Of a DNA stretch of 64,000 nt, positions 50,021 through 59,346 are shown one piece after another. The position numbers and the translations under genes are program-made. The notes under the pieces were generated by a model. That model worked only from the letters and a program-made list of their open reading frames with translations. It ran no database searches and was not told where the DNA came from. Every line of letters starts with the position of its first letter. The stretch's first letter is position 1. The DNA comes from an uncultured Croceitalea sp. (GTDB lineage Bacteria; Bacteroidota; Bacteroidia; Flavobacteriales; Flavobacteriaceae): positions 1-64,000 of the forward strand of contig CANLWK010000007.1 in the NCBI GenBank assembly GCA_947494805.1. The letters are read 5' to 3'.

Positions 50021-52273
50021 ATGTATACCATTATCACTCCAAAAAAAATACTTGTCTCCCTTCTTTTTGTTTGTAGTCCACTTCTAAAAGCTCAGGATAG
50101 TTTTGAGCAACAAATCAATACATTGCTGGCCAAAATGACCTTAGAAGAAAAGGTAGGCCAAATGAACCAATACAACGGTTTTTACGATGCTACCGGTCCG
50201 GCTCCACAAGGAGGTAACGCAGCTCAAAAGTACGAGCATCTTAAAAAGGGTTGGGTAGGTTCTATGTTAAATGTACGTGGTGTAGAAGAGGTACGTAAAA
50301 TTCAAGAACTGGTTGTAAAAGAGTCTCGGTTAGGCATTCCGATGATATTTGGGTTTGACGTCATTCACGGCTACAAAACACAATCTCCCATTCCCCTTGC
50401 AGAGGCCGCCAGTTGGGATTTGGAAGCCATTCAAAAATCAGCTTCAATAGCAGCTAACGAAGCATCGGCAGTAGGGCTCAACTGGGCATTTGCACCTATG
50501 ATAGACATTTCCAGAGATGCCCGATGGGGCCGTGTGATGGAAGGTGCTGGTGAAGATCCATATCTTGGTGCTAAAGTCGCCGAAGCACGTATCAATGGTT
50601 TTCAGGGCGATGACCTGAGCGCCCCAAATACCATTGCAGCCTGTGCCAAGCATTTTGTAGCCTACGGGTTCTCTGAAGCCGGTCGTGAGTACAATACTAC
50701 CGATATCGGCACAAATACCCTGTTCAACATAGCACTACCACCATTCGAGGCGGCCGTTGCCGCAGATGTAAAAACCGTAATGAACGGGTTCAATGTCTTG
50801 AACGGGATACCTGTTACCGGTAGTAGTTATCTTCAACGTGATATCTTAAAAGACAAGTGGGGATTTGAAGGTTATGTAATCTCAGACTGGAGCTCCATAG
50901 GTGAGTTGGTACCCCACGGGCATGCTGAAAATCTAAAACAAGCCGCAGAGTTCGGGGCCAAAGCGGGTTCTGATATGGATATGGAGTCGAAAGCTTACAT
51001 TACCCACTTAGCTGAAAATGTGCGGGAAGGCAAAGTTGATGAAGGGTTAGTGGATGATGCCGTCAGACGTATTTTGCGTGTCAAATTTGAGCTGGGCCTT
51101 TTTGAGGATCCCTATCTCTATTGTAACGAAGAGCGTGAAAAAGAACGTCTGTTTCATGAAGACCATATGCAAGGTGCCTTAGAAATGGCCAAAAAATCCA
51201 TGGTGCTTCTTAAAAATGATGGAAACCTGCTTCCTTTGAAAAAAGATCAAAAAGGAATTGTGGTCATTGGTGATTTGGCTGACGATAAAAACAGCCCTTT
51301 GGGCAGTTGGCGACTGGCGTCAGATGATAATACGGCCGTTTCGGTTGTAGAAGGATTACAAACGTACACCAATGCTTTTAAATTTGTTCAAGGGCCTAAA
51401 GTTTTTGATGATGATGCCAGTTTTTTACAACATGTCATAATCAATACTACTGATTCTTCGGGTATGGAAGAAGCGGTTGCGGCAGCCAAAATGGCTGAAG
51501 TAGTGATAATGGTAGTTGGTGAACATGGCTTTATGAGCGGTGAAGCCCGCAGTAGAACAAAGATTGATTTACCAGGTTTACAACACGATTTGCTGAAAGC
51601 AGTTTATGCCGTGAACAAAAACATCATCATGGTGCTCATGAATGGTCGTCCACTGACCATTAATTGGGAGGCAGAGTACATTCCAACAATTTTAGAAGCA
51701 TGGCAGCTAGGTTCTCAATCTGGCAATGCTGTGGCACAAGTGTTGTTTGGCGACTACAATCCTAGCGGAAAATTACCGATGACCTTTCCAAGAAGCGTAG
51801 GCCAAGTACCCATTTATTACAATCACTTTAGTACCGGTCGTGCTGAAAAGGAACCCAATGTGTTTTGGTCACATTATGCTGATGAGGAAAACAGTCCACT
51901 CTACCCCTTTGGCTTTGGTTTGAGCTATTCTAAGTTTAGATACAGTGACTTCAATTTAGATAGTTCAGATGCAACTCAAATCAAAGTATCTGTTAAGGTC
52001 ACCAACTCGAGTACTGTTGAGGGGGAAGAAGTCGTACAGTTATATGTGAACGACCCTTATGCCAGCATCGTGAGACCCGTAAAGGAACTTAAAGGTTTTA
52101 AAAAAATAAGCTTGGAGGGCGGTGCTTCACAAACAGTTTCCTTTACACTGACCGACAGAGAACTTGGTTTTTACAATAGCAAACATGAATGGGTCGTTGA
52201 ACCTGGAAAATTCAATGTTATGGTTGGCACCAATTCACAAGAAGGGCTATCAGGTAGTTTTGAACGGCAGTAA
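50021..52273 (+). CDS. bglX: glycoside hydrolase family 3 beta-glucosidase (BglX-like)
   Basis: 750 residues from ATG 50021 (MYTIITPKKILVSLLFVCSP, signal peptide ending KAQ). The GH3 N-domain has LLAKMTLEEKVGQMNQYNG, FAPMIDISRDARWGRVMEGA, KHFVAYGFSEAGREYNTTD and the nucleophile Asp289 in YVISDWSSIGE. The C-terminal GH3 domain and the fibronectin-III-like tail (SVKVTNSSTVEGEEVVQLYV) follow. It is probably a periplasmic enzyme releasing glucose from oligosaccharides. There is no polysaccharide locus around it, so the natural glycan is unclear. Confidence 0.94.
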   Translation: MYTIITPKKILVSLLFVCSPLLKAQDSFEQQINTLLAKMTLEEKVGQMNQYNGFYDATGPAPQGGNAAQKYEHLKKGWVGSMLNVRGVEEVRKIQELVVKESRLGIPMIFGFDVIHGYKTQSPIPLAEAASWDLEAIQKSASIAANEASAVGLNWAFAPMIDISRDARWGRVMEGAGEDPYLGAKVAEARINGFQGDDLSAPNTIAACAKHFVAYGFSEAGREYNTTDIGTNTLFNIALPPFEAAVAADVKTVMNGFNVLNGIPVTGSSYLQRDILKDKWGFEGYVISDWSSIGELVPHGHAENLKQAAEFGAKAGSDMDMESKAYITHLAENVREGKVDEGLVDDAVRRILRVKFELGLFEDPYLYCNEEREKERLFHEDHMQGALEMAKKSMVLLKNDGNLLPLKKDQKGIVVIGDLADDKNSPLGSWRLASDDNTAVSVVEGLQTYTNAFKFVQGPKVFDDDASFLQHVIINTTDSSGMEEAVAAAKMAEVVIMVVGEHGFMSGEARSRTKIDLPGLQHDLLKAVYAVNKNIIMVLMNGRPLTINWEAEYIPTILEAWQLGSQSGNAVAQVLFGDYNPSGKLPMTFPRSVGQVPIYYNHFSTGRAEKEPNVFWSHYADEENSPLYPFGFGLSYSKFRYSDFNLDSSDATQIKVSVKVTNSSTVEGEEVVQLYVNDPYASIVRPVKELKGFKKISLEGGASQTVSFTLTDRELGFYNSKHEWVVEPGKFNVMVGTNSQEGLSGSFERQ

Positions 52274-52285
52274 GATATTACAATG

Positions 52286-52316
52286 AAAAGCGGCCGTAAG
52301 TTAACGGCCGCTTTTT
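52286..52316. terminator. intrinsic terminator after the GH3 gene
   Basis: A 12-bp stem AAAAGCGGCCGT (52286-52297) with ACGGCCGCTTTT (52304-52315), a 6-base loop and T run. A and T flanks on both sides let it work in both directions, towards the convergent DUF6503 gene. Confidence 0.88.
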
Positions 52317-52337
52317 ATCTTTTGTAAACCATTTGTA

Positions 52338-53150
52338 TTATTCTTCACTAGGCTTCTCCCAATAGACTGCATCTGGTGGTTTTGTATAAAATGAAGCTGG
52401 CATTGATGTCTCTTTCAAAGAAATGTTTTCAAAACTTCTTGTACTTTTCGCATCTTTAATGGTACGCCCTTCGTAATCATACCAAGTCATTGACTGTGGT
52501 AGTACCAATCCGTTTACATTCCTCCAATCGTTGTAACGAATCCACTTTACATTATCCGATTTTTCACCGCTACGATAGGTAACCGTATAGCCCAACCAGG
52601 CCATCTGATGGGTTTTACTATCAAAATGAATAAAATATTCGTCTTTTGGTGTCGTGCCAATACCGGCATTATAACTAATCCGTACCCCAGGATAGCTTTC
52701 TCCATCAAAGACTAAATCTTCGGTATCCCCATAAACGATGCCATCATCGGCCAAAACAAAAGGCATTGCATAGAAATAGAACATTAGGTTATGATAAAAC
52801 TCCACGTTTCCTTCATATTGGTTTGAGGCATCCAATAGCCAGGGCTGTTTTCCATCAAAACCCATAGTGAACTTTTTAGTGGCTATCCTATCCTTTCGAT
52901 TGTATAAATCTACCGTATGCGTTTCAGTGGCACTTTTTGTAGGCATATCATATTGAAGGGTACGTTGCCGTTTCCAAAGTTCGAGTCCGCCATGGGCATC
53001 AAAAACTTTTGATAAGGCCCCAGGATATTTGGCCATCGCCATTTCTTGTTTTTCTGCTGTTGCAGTCTCAGTTTCTTCGTTGGTTTCCTTTGCTTGCTGT
53101 TTACATGATGCCGCAATCAGCAAGAGGGAAAGAAAAAAATACTGTTTCAT
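52338..53150 (-). CDS. DUF6503-type lipoprotein
   Basis: 270 residues from ATG 53150 (MKQYFFLSLLLIAASCKQQ). The lipobox Cys follows AAS at residue 16, while the longer frame from 53249 runs into the divergent gene. The mature protein is beta-rich with a segment KYPGALSKVFDAHGGLELWK and PQSMTWYDYEGRTIKDAKS. I place it in DUF6503, a Flavobacteriaceae family of unknown function, from this overall pattern. It is divergent from the RNA methyltransferase gene, with 66 bases between starts. Confidence 0.82.
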   Translation of the reverse strand: MKQYFFLSLLLIAASCKQQAKETNEETETATAEKQEMAMAKYPGALSKVFDAHGGLELWKRQRTLQYDMPTKSATETHTVDLYNRKDRIATKKFTMGFDGKQPWLLDASNQYEGNVEFYHNLMFYFYAMPFVLADDGIVYGDTEDLVFDGESYPGVRISYNAGIGTTPKDEYFIHFDSKTHQMAWLGYTVTYRSGEKSDNVKWIRYNDWRNVNGLVLPQSMTWYDYEGRTIKDAKSTRSFENISLKETSMPASFYTKPPDAVYWEKPSEE

Positions 53151-53216
53151 CTGTTGTTGTTTGGCAATTCTGTCGGATAACAAAAATAAAATTACAAGAA
53201 TGGCTATTTTTATCCT

Positions 53217-54011
53217 GTGAATACTCAAAAAACAATTAGTAGCTTTCAAAACCCTTTGATCAAAAAGGTGCTACAACTCAAAGAAAAATCCCGTGAGCGA
53301 AAAAAAACAGGGCAGTTCATTATTGAAGGGCAGCGCGAACTTGAATTGGCCCTAAAAGGTGGATATTCACTGGATACCATCTTATATTGCCCAGAAATTT
53401 ACAATGGAAATTACGAGTTTAGCGATCTTTCCAGTACTGTTATTGTATTGACGCGCCCGGTGTATGAAAAATTGGCCCATCGCATTGGTACAGAGGGTAT
53501 TTTGGCCGTGGCAAAAACAAAAGAGCACAGTTTACAATCACTTCGGCTGGCAAGCGACAAACCTCTAGTTTTAGTTGCTGAGGCACCTGAGAAACCGGGC
53601 AATATCGGCGCTTTACTTCGCACAGCTGATGCGGCAAATCTTGATGCGGTATTGATTGCCAATCCGAAGTCTGATATTTACAATCCGAATATTATACGCT
53701 CCAGTGTTGGTTGTGTTTTCACATGCCAGATTGCAACGGACAGTTCTGAAGCAATCATCGATTTTCTAAAGAAAAACCGCATTAAAATCTGTTGTGCGGC
53801 ATTAACTGCTTCAAAAAACTACACCGCTTCTGATTTCACTGAAAAAACAGCCATTGTAATGGGCACCGAAGCAACTGGATTGAGTGAGGTCTGGTTAGAA
53901 AATTCCGACGAAAACCTTATAATTCCGATGCAAGGTGAGATTGATTCCATGAACGTATCTGTATCGGCCGCAATACTTATATTTGAGGCAAAACGCCAAC
54001 GCGGATTCTAA
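53217..54011 (+). CDS. TrmH/SpoU family RNA methyltransferase
   Basis: 264 residues from a GTG start (MNTQKTISSFQNPLIKKVLQ). The N-terminal substrate-binding domain (KKTGQFIIEGQRELELALKG) precedes a SPOUT domain. The SPOUT motifs are LVAEAPEKPGNIGALLRTAD, TAIVMGTEATGLSEVWL and IIPMQGEIDSMNVSVSAAIL, which form the SAM-binding knot with the catalytic Arg/Asn residues. It methylates 2'-O ribose in rRNA or tRNA. The target cannot be assigned. The M48 gene starts 8 bases downstream. Confidence 0.91.
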   Translation: MNTQKTISSFQNPLIKKVLQLKEKSRERKKTGQFIIEGQRELELALKGGYSLDTILYCPEIYNGNYEFSDLSSTVIVLTRPVYEKLAHRIGTEGILAVAKTKEHSLQSLRLASDKPLVLVAEAPEKPGNIGALLRTADAANLDAVLIANPKSDIYNPNIIRSSVGCVFTCQIATDSSEAIIDFLKKNRIKICCAALTASKNYTASDFTEKTAIVMGTEATGLSEVWLENSDENLIIPMQGEIDSMNVSVSAAILIFEAKRQRGF

Positions 54012-54019
54012 GTTTTTCT

Positions 54020-55252
54020 ATGGAAGGTACTACACTTTTTTACATCATTGTTACGATCTTATTGCTTCAATTTATCATTGATGCTGTTTTAGATTATTTA
54101 AACGCCAAGCGCTTTAAGCAAAAAGTACCCGCAGAACTGAATGATGTATTTGATGAAGCGGAATATCAAAAATCACAAGTCTACAAAACGACCAATTATA
54201 ATTTTCGTTTGTTTAAAGATAGTTTTTCACTTTTATTGACCTTGGGCTTCCTACTGTTTGGTGGTTTTGAATGGGTTGACAATATAGTGAGACCGCTATC
54301 AGAATCTACTATTCTTCATGCGCTGTACTTTTTTGGGATTATAGTTATCGGAAGTAGTTTGATTACGATTCCGTTTTCATACTACCACACCTTTATCATT
54401 GAAGAAAAGTTCGGTTTTAACAAAACAACAAAGAAAACTTTCTTCTTAGATATTGTAAAAAGTTGGCTGATGACGGCTTTGCTTGGTGGTGGAATTCTTG
54501 CCTTGGTCATTTGGTTGCTACAGCTAATGGGACCCAATTTTTGGTTGTATGCTTGGGGCGTTTTTATAACCCTCACCATTTTCATGAACCTTTTTTACAG
54601 TAAGCTTGTTGTACCCTTGTTCAACAAACAAAAACCTCTTGAGGCCGGAAATTTGAAAAAATCAATTGAATCTTATGCCCATAAAGTAGGTTTTGAGCTG
54701 CAAAATATCTTTGTGATTGATGGTTCTAAAAGGTCAACCAAGGCCAACGCTTACTTTTCAGGTTTTGGCAAACAGAAACGGGTTACCCTTTTTGACACAT
54801 TGATCAATGATTTGGAGGAAGATGAAATTGTCGCGGTTTTGGCCCATGAAGTAGGCCACTACAAACGAAAGCACATCATTGTAAATTTAACAGCGTCCAT
54901 AGCATTGACGGGATTAACCCTTTTTGTGCTGTCTCTTTTTGTGAACAATCCAGAGTTATCATTGTCCATAGGGGTTTCCCGGCCTAGTTTTCATGCGGCA
55001 CTAATAGGTTTTGTACTCTTGTATAGTCCCATTTCAGCGATAACTGGTTTGGCAATGAATTATTTGTCAAGAAAATTTGAGTTTCAAGCAGATGATTATG
55101 CTAAACAGACCTTCGCCGCAGCCCCATTGATAAGCTCTCTAAAAAAACTCTCAAAAAACAATTTGAGCAATCTGACTCCACATCCGGCCTATGTTTTTAT
55201 GCACTATTCTCATCCACCCTTGATTGAGCGTATTCGTAATCTCAGCGCTTAA
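54020..55252 (+). CDS. M48 family metalloprotease (CAAX protease Ste24-like)
   Basis: 410 residues with several membrane helices. The zinc motif HEVGH lies at residues 276-280 (EIVAVLAHEVGHYKRKH), and the third ligand region is LSRKFEFQADDYAKQ. The N-terminal domain (SQVYKTTNYNFRLFKDSFS, then YHTFIIEEKFGFNKTTKKTF) matches the Ste24/PF16491 CAAX-prenyl protease N-terminus. It is probably an inner-membrane quality-control protease. It is cotranscribed with the RNA methyltransferase. Confidence 0.92.
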   Translation: MEGTTLFYIIVTILLLQFIIDAVLDYLNAKRFKQKVPAELNDVFDEAEYQKSQVYKTTNYNFRLFKDSFSLLLTLGFLLFGGFEWVDNIVRPLSESTILHALYFFGIIVIGSSLITIPFSYYHTFIIEEKFGFNKTTKKTFFLDIVKSWLMTALLGGGILALVIWLLQLMGPNFWLYAWGVFITLTIFMNLFYSKLVVPLFNKQKPLEAGNLKKSIESYAHKVGFELQNIFVIDGSKRSTKANAYFSGFGKQKRVTLFDTLINDLEEDEIVAVLAHEVGHYKRKHIIVNLTASIALTGLTLFVLSLFVNNPELSLSIGVSRPSFHAALIGFVLLYSPISAITGLAMNYLSRKFEFQADDYAKQTFAAAPLISSLKKLSKNNLSNLTPHPAYVFMHYSHPPLIERIRNLSA

Positions 55253-55258
55253 TTTTTA

Positions 55259-55289
55259 TTGTTTTGCATCAAAGTTTAGAGTAATTTTA
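55259..55289 (+). promoter_or_regulatory. promoter-like element of the spoT/relA gene
   Basis: TTG at 55259-55261, a 20-base spacer and TAATTTTA at 55282-55289, one mismatch from TAnnTTTG. It lies 7 bases before ATG 55297. Confidence 0.35.
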
Positions 55290-55296
55290 ATATACA

Positions 55297-57501
55297 ATGA
55301 CGGAAGCCGCAATAGCAAAAGAAAACAAACAGATTGCAAAGCAATATAAAGAATTGCTTCGCATCAGCTATCAGACCCTTACCAGAGAGGACAAGAAACT
55401 GATACGCTCTGCTTTTGATGTGGCCGTCGATGCACACAAAGACCAACGTCGAAAATCTGGCGAAGCCTACATCTTTCACCCCATTGCAGTTGCCAAAATT
55501 GTCGCCTCTGAAATTGGTCTAGACGCTGTTTCCATTGCTTCTGCACTTTTACACGATGTCGTCGAAGATACCCCTTACACCCTTGATGACATAGAACGTA
55601 TGTTTGGTGAGGCCGTTGCGCGTATTGTTGATGGCTTGACCAAAATTGCTCATCTAAAGAAAGATAAGAACATCAGTCAGCAAGCTGAGAACTTTCGTAA
55701 AATGTTGTTGACATTACACGACGATGTTCGCGTAATTATCATAAAAATTGCAGATCGTTACCATAATATGCTCACCATGGATGCCATGCCTGAGCACAAA
55801 CAGGTTAAAATTGCGTCTGAAACCTTGTACATATATGCTCCCTTGGCACATCGTATCGGGCTTTATAATATAAAGACACAACTTGAGGATTTAAGTTTAA
55901 AATATACCGAACCCGAAGTCTACAATGATATTTATAATAAAATTGAGGACACGGAAGAAGAGCAAAAAGCATACATCGAATCATTTACTAAAGTAATTCG
56001 TGATTCGCTGGATGCAGAAGACCTCAATTACGATATAAAAGGTCGGATGAAATCCATTTTTTCGATCAGAAGAAAAATGGTAAAACAAAATGTGGCCTTT
56101 GATGAGATATATGACAAGTTTGCCATTCGAATTATCTACAGTGCGGACAGAAAAAACGAAAAATTCTTGGCATGGAAGATTTATTCCATTGTAACTGACC
56201 ATTTTACGCCCAATCCCGTTCGATTGCGTGACTGGATAACTTCACCCAAATCAACCGGTTATGAAGCATTGCACATCACCGTGATGGGGCCTGAGGGCAA
56301 ATGGGTCGAAGTACAGATTAGGAGTGAGCGCATGCACGAAATCGCTGAAAAAGGATATGCCGCCCACTTTAAATATAAGCATGGTGCCCAAAAAGAACAG
56401 GGTATCGAAGTCTGGTTAAATCGATTGCAAGAAGCTCTTGAAAGTGCAAATACCAATGCAGTAGATTTTGTTGAAGAATTTAAACTTAACCTCTACTCTA
56501 AAGAAATTTTTGTCTTCACCCCACAGGGTGAGCTCAAGTCGTTACCCAAAGGTGCAACACCTTTAGATTTTGCATTTCATATACACACCGAAGTGGGTAT
56601 GAAAACACGGGGAGCAAAAGTGAACGGTAAATTGGTTCCATTAAATACCCCTTTGAGCAGTGGAGATCAGGTTGAAATAATTACATCTGAGAACGCCAAA
56701 CCCAATCAAAACTGGTTAGACTATGCCAACACTGGTAGGGCACGGGCAAAAATTAAATCATCGCTTCGCGAAGAACAAAAAGAAATTGCTGCCGAGGGCA
56801 AAGAGATTTTGCGACGTAAACTAAAATCTCAAAAAGTTAACTTGAATGAAGATGTCATCAACAAGATGGTGGTCTTCTTTAAGCTAAAAACAAGTTTAGA
56901 TTTATTTTTTAGAGTTGGCAATGGTACTATTGACAATCAAAAAATAAAAGAATTTGTATCAAACTATAACAATGCGTTTTTAAATTTCTTCAAGAACAAG
57001 ATTCGACGTACCCCAACCCCAGATGACGTCAATAGAGAAGAAATCACTTCGAACTACGATATGCTTGTTTTTGGAAGTGAAGAGGAAAAGCTCAGTTATA
57101 AACTTTCAAAATGCTGTAACCCCATTCCTGGTGATGATGTTTTCGGTTTTGTAAGTGTCAACGATGGTATTAAAGTGCATTCAAAGAACTGCCCAAATGC
57201 GATTTCGTTACAGTCGAATTATGCCTACCGTATCATTTCGGCCAAATGGATAGATTCTTCTCAAGAAGAATTTAGTACCGATATCGAGTTGACCGGTATT
57301 GACAACCTTGGACTGGTCAATGAAATAACGAATATTATTTCTGACAATATGCACGTTAATATGCGAAACCTCAACTTCAGTTCGCAAGGCGGTACTTTTA
57401 AGGGAAAGATTACCCTAGTCGTTAAAAACAAGGCCATTCTCAAAAAATTGATCAACAATCTTAAGCAGATCGGCGGTATTGACAAAGTGGCCAGAATTTA
57501 A
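55297..57501 (+). CDS. RelA/SpoT family (p)ppGpp synthetase/hydrolase
   Basis: 734 residues in the classic order. The HD hydrolase domain has ALLHDVVEDTPYTL (His86-Asp87). The synthetase domain has RLRDWITSPKSTGYEALHIT, a TGS domain has IFVFTPQGELKSLPKGATPL, a helical/zinc-finger part has SKCCNPIPGDDVFGFV, and a C-terminal ACT domain ends at residue 734. The HD motif is intact, so it should both make and break (p)ppGpp. It precedes a Fur-family regulator and purA on the same strand. Confidence 0.95.
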   Translation: MTEAAIAKENKQIAKQYKELLRISYQTLTREDKKLIRSAFDVAVDAHKDQRRKSGEAYIFHPIAVAKIVASEIGLDAVSIASALLHDVVEDTPYTLDDIERMFGEAVARIVDGLTKIAHLKKDKNISQQAENFRKMLLTLHDDVRVIIIKIADRYHNMLTMDAMPEHKQVKIASETLYIYAPLAHRIGLYNIKTQLEDLSLKYTEPEVYNDIYNKIEDTEEEQKAYIESFTKVIRDSLDAEDLNYDIKGRMKSIFSIRRKMVKQNVAFDEIYDKFAIRIIYSADRKNEKFLAWKIYSIVTDHFTPNPVRLRDWITSPKSTGYEALHITVMGPEGKWVEVQIRSERMHEIAEKGYAAHFKYKHGAQKEQGIEVWLNRLQEALESANTNAVDFVEEFKLNLYSKEIFVFTPQGELKSLPKGATPLDFAFHIHTEVGMKTRGAKVNGKLVPLNTPLSSGDQVEIITSENAKPNQNWLDYANTGRARAKIKSSLREEQKEIAAEGKEILRRKLKSQKVNLNEDVINKMVVFFKLKTSLDLFFRVGNGTIDNQKIKEFVSNYNNAFLNFFKNKIRRTPTPDDVNREEITSNYDMLVFGSEEEKLSYKLSKCCNPIPGDDVFGFVSVNDGIKVHSKNCPNAISLQSNYAYRIISAKWIDSSQEEFSTDIELTGIDNLGLVNEITNIISDNMHVNMRNLNFSSQGGTFKGKITLVVKNKAILKKLINNLKQIGGIDKVARI

Positions 57502-57510
57502 ATTTTAGTG

Positions 57511-57518
57511 TACCTTTG
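57511..57518 (+). promoter_or_regulatory. -7 box of the Fur-family gene
   Basis: TACCTTTG is a perfect TAnnTTTG -7 box. Initiation near 57525 would leave a short leader before ATG 57538. The -33 TTG is not well placed. Confidence 0.45.
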
Positions 57519-57537
57519 CAAGATAGTACTGGGCACT

Positions 57538-57993
57538 ATGAGCAATGTTAAAAATCAAGAAATTGTAAAAAACGTATTTACTACGTTTCTAGAAGAAAAC
57601 GGTCACAGAAAAACTCCTGAGCGCTATGCCATTTTACAGGAAATTTATGAAAGCGACGACCATTTTGATGTAGAATCACTTTACATAAAGATGAAGACCA
57701 AAAACTACCGCGTCAGTCGCGCCACACTTTACAATACCATAGAACTACTGCTCGATTGCAAATTGGTACGTAAACATCAATTTGGTAAGAACCAAGCGCA
57801 ATACGAAAAGTCGTATTTTGACAGACAGCACGATCATGTCATTCTTACTGATACCGGTGAGGTAGTGGAGTTTTGCGATCCCAGAATACAATCCATCAAA
57901 AAAACAATCGAAGAGGTTTTTGACATTAAAATCAACACCCATTCACTATACTTCTACGGAACTAGAAACAAAGAAGAAAACCTAACTGAATAA
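57538..57993 (+). CDS. Fur family transcriptional regulator
   Basis: 151 residues from ATG 57538. The GTG-started longer frame includes the promoter box and is not a likely start. The winged helix contains [20 protein letters not shown] and [20 protein letters not shown]. The dimerisation half has the metal-site cluster [20 protein letters not shown], with HDH and Glu residues. It lacks the CxxC structural zinc pairs of many Fur proteins. It could be Fur, Zur or PerR-like, and the metal cannot be assigned. purA begins 12 bases downstream. Confidence 0.9.
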   Translation: MSNVKNQEIVKNVFTTFLEENGHRKTPERYAILQEIYESDDHFDVESLYIKMKTKNYRVSRATLYNTIELLLDCKLVRKHQFGKNQAQYEKSYFDRQHDHVILTDTGEVVEFCDPRIQSIKKTIEEVFDIKINTHSLYFYGTRNKEENLTE

Positions 57994-58005
57994 CCAGAAC
58001 ACTTC

Positions 58006-59274
58006 ATGGTAGATTTATTGCTCGGCCTCCAATGGGGAGACGAAGGAAAAGGAAAAATCGTTGATGTACTTACGAAGAACTATGACATTATTGCCCGATT
58101 TCAAGGCGGACCCAACGCAGGACACACGCTTGAATTTGATGGTATAAAACACGTTTTGCATACCATTCCCTCTGGTATTTTTCATAAAAATGCCATAAAT
58201 GTTGTTGGCAATGGCGTGGTCATCGATCCCGTCATCTTTAAAAAAGAGCTGGACAACCTTAAAAAATTTGATCTTGATATTGTGGCGAAACTCTTAATAT
58301 CGAGAAAAGCCCATTTGATATTGCCCACACATCGTTTGCTTGACGCGGCGTCAGAAGCCTCAAAAGGCAAAGCTAAAATTGGTTCAACGCTAAAGGGCAT
58401 TGGACCAACGTACATGGATAAAACGGGCAGAAACGGCATGCGCGTTGGCGATTTGGAATTTGATACTTGGAAAACCAAATATCGCAACCTTGCCGACAAA
58501 CACGAAGCTATGATAGGCTTTTACAATGTTGATATACAATATGATTTGAACGAACTTGAAGCTGAGTTTTACGAAGGGGTCGAAGAACTAAAAAAACTCA
58601 CCTTTATTGATAGTGAAGAATACATTTTTGCTGCTATGGCCGATGGTAAAAAAATTCTGGCAGAAGGTGCACAAGGTTCGTTGTTGGATATTGATTTTGG
58701 CACCTACCCCTATGTAACCTCATCTAATACCACAGCAGCTGGGGCCTGTACAGGTCTGGGCGTGGCGCCTAACAAAATTGGGCGTGTGCTGGGTATTTTC
58801 AAAGCCTACACCACAAGGGTCGGCAGTGGCCCTTTCCCTACAGAACTGTTCGATGAAGATGGTGAAACCATGGGACGAGTCGGAAATGAATTCGGAGCTA
58901 CAACCGGACGACCACGTCGTTGCGGCTGGTTAGATTTGGTCGCATTAAAATATGCCGTTCAAGTTAATGGCGTTACCGAATTGATGATGATGAAAGGTGA
59001 TGTATTAAGTGGGTTCAAAACGTTAAAGGTATGCACGGCCTATAACTATAAAGGCCAAGAGATTGAGCATTTACCCTATAACATCGAAGCTGAATATGTG
59101 ACCCCCATTTATAAAGAAATGAAGGGGTGGGACAAAGATTTGACCAAATTAAAGTCAGAAGACGAGTTTCCAGAGACCTTGAACGAGTACATTGCTTTTT
59201 TGGAGTCGGCATTGAACGTGCCCATCAAAATTGTCTCTGTTGGACCGGATAGAACGCAAACCATACATCGATAG
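58006..59274 (+). CDS. purA: adenylosuccinate synthase
   Basis: This enzyme joins IMP and aspartate with GTP, the first committed AMP step. The 422-residue length is normal. Motifs are LLLGLQWGDEGKGKIVDVLT at the N-terminus with the GTP loop, FQGGPNAGHTLEFDGIKHVL, IGSTLKGIGPTYMDKTGRNG and RPRRCGWLDLVALKYAVQVN. It follows the Fur-family gene by 12 bases, so both are probably one unit. Confidence 0.96.
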   Translation: MVDLLLGLQWGDEGKGKIVDVLTKNYDIIARFQGGPNAGHTLEFDGIKHVLHTIPSGIFHKNAINVVGNGVVIDPVIFKKELDNLKKFDLDIVAKLLISRKAHLILPTHRLLDAASEASKGKAKIGSTLKGIGPTYMDKTGRNGMRVGDLEFDTWKTKYRNLADKHEAMIGFYNVDIQYDLNELEAEFYEGVEELKKLTFIDSEEYIFAAMADGKKILAEGAQGSLLDIDFGTYPYVTSSNTTAAGACTGLGVAPNKIGRVLGIFKAYTTRVGSGPFPTELFDEDGETMGRVGNEFGATTGRPRRCGWLDLVALKYAVQVNGVTELMMMKGDVLSGFKTLKVCTAYNYKGQEIEHLPYNIEAEYVTPIYKEMKGWDKDLTKLKSEDEFPETLNEYIAFLESALNVPIKIVSVGPDRTQTIHR

Positions 59275-59322
59275 GTTTCCTAAACCTTTATTAATCGAAA
59301 TAACGACTAAAAGTAAAAATCC

Positions 59323-59330
59323 TACTTTTG
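59323..59330 (+). promoter_or_regulatory. possible -7 box of the OstA-like gene
   Basis: TACTTTTG fits TAnnTTTG and lies 16 bases before the TTG start at 59347. No -33 TTG is evident. Confidence 0.35.
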
Positions 59331-59346
59331 GGCAAAATTCTATGAT

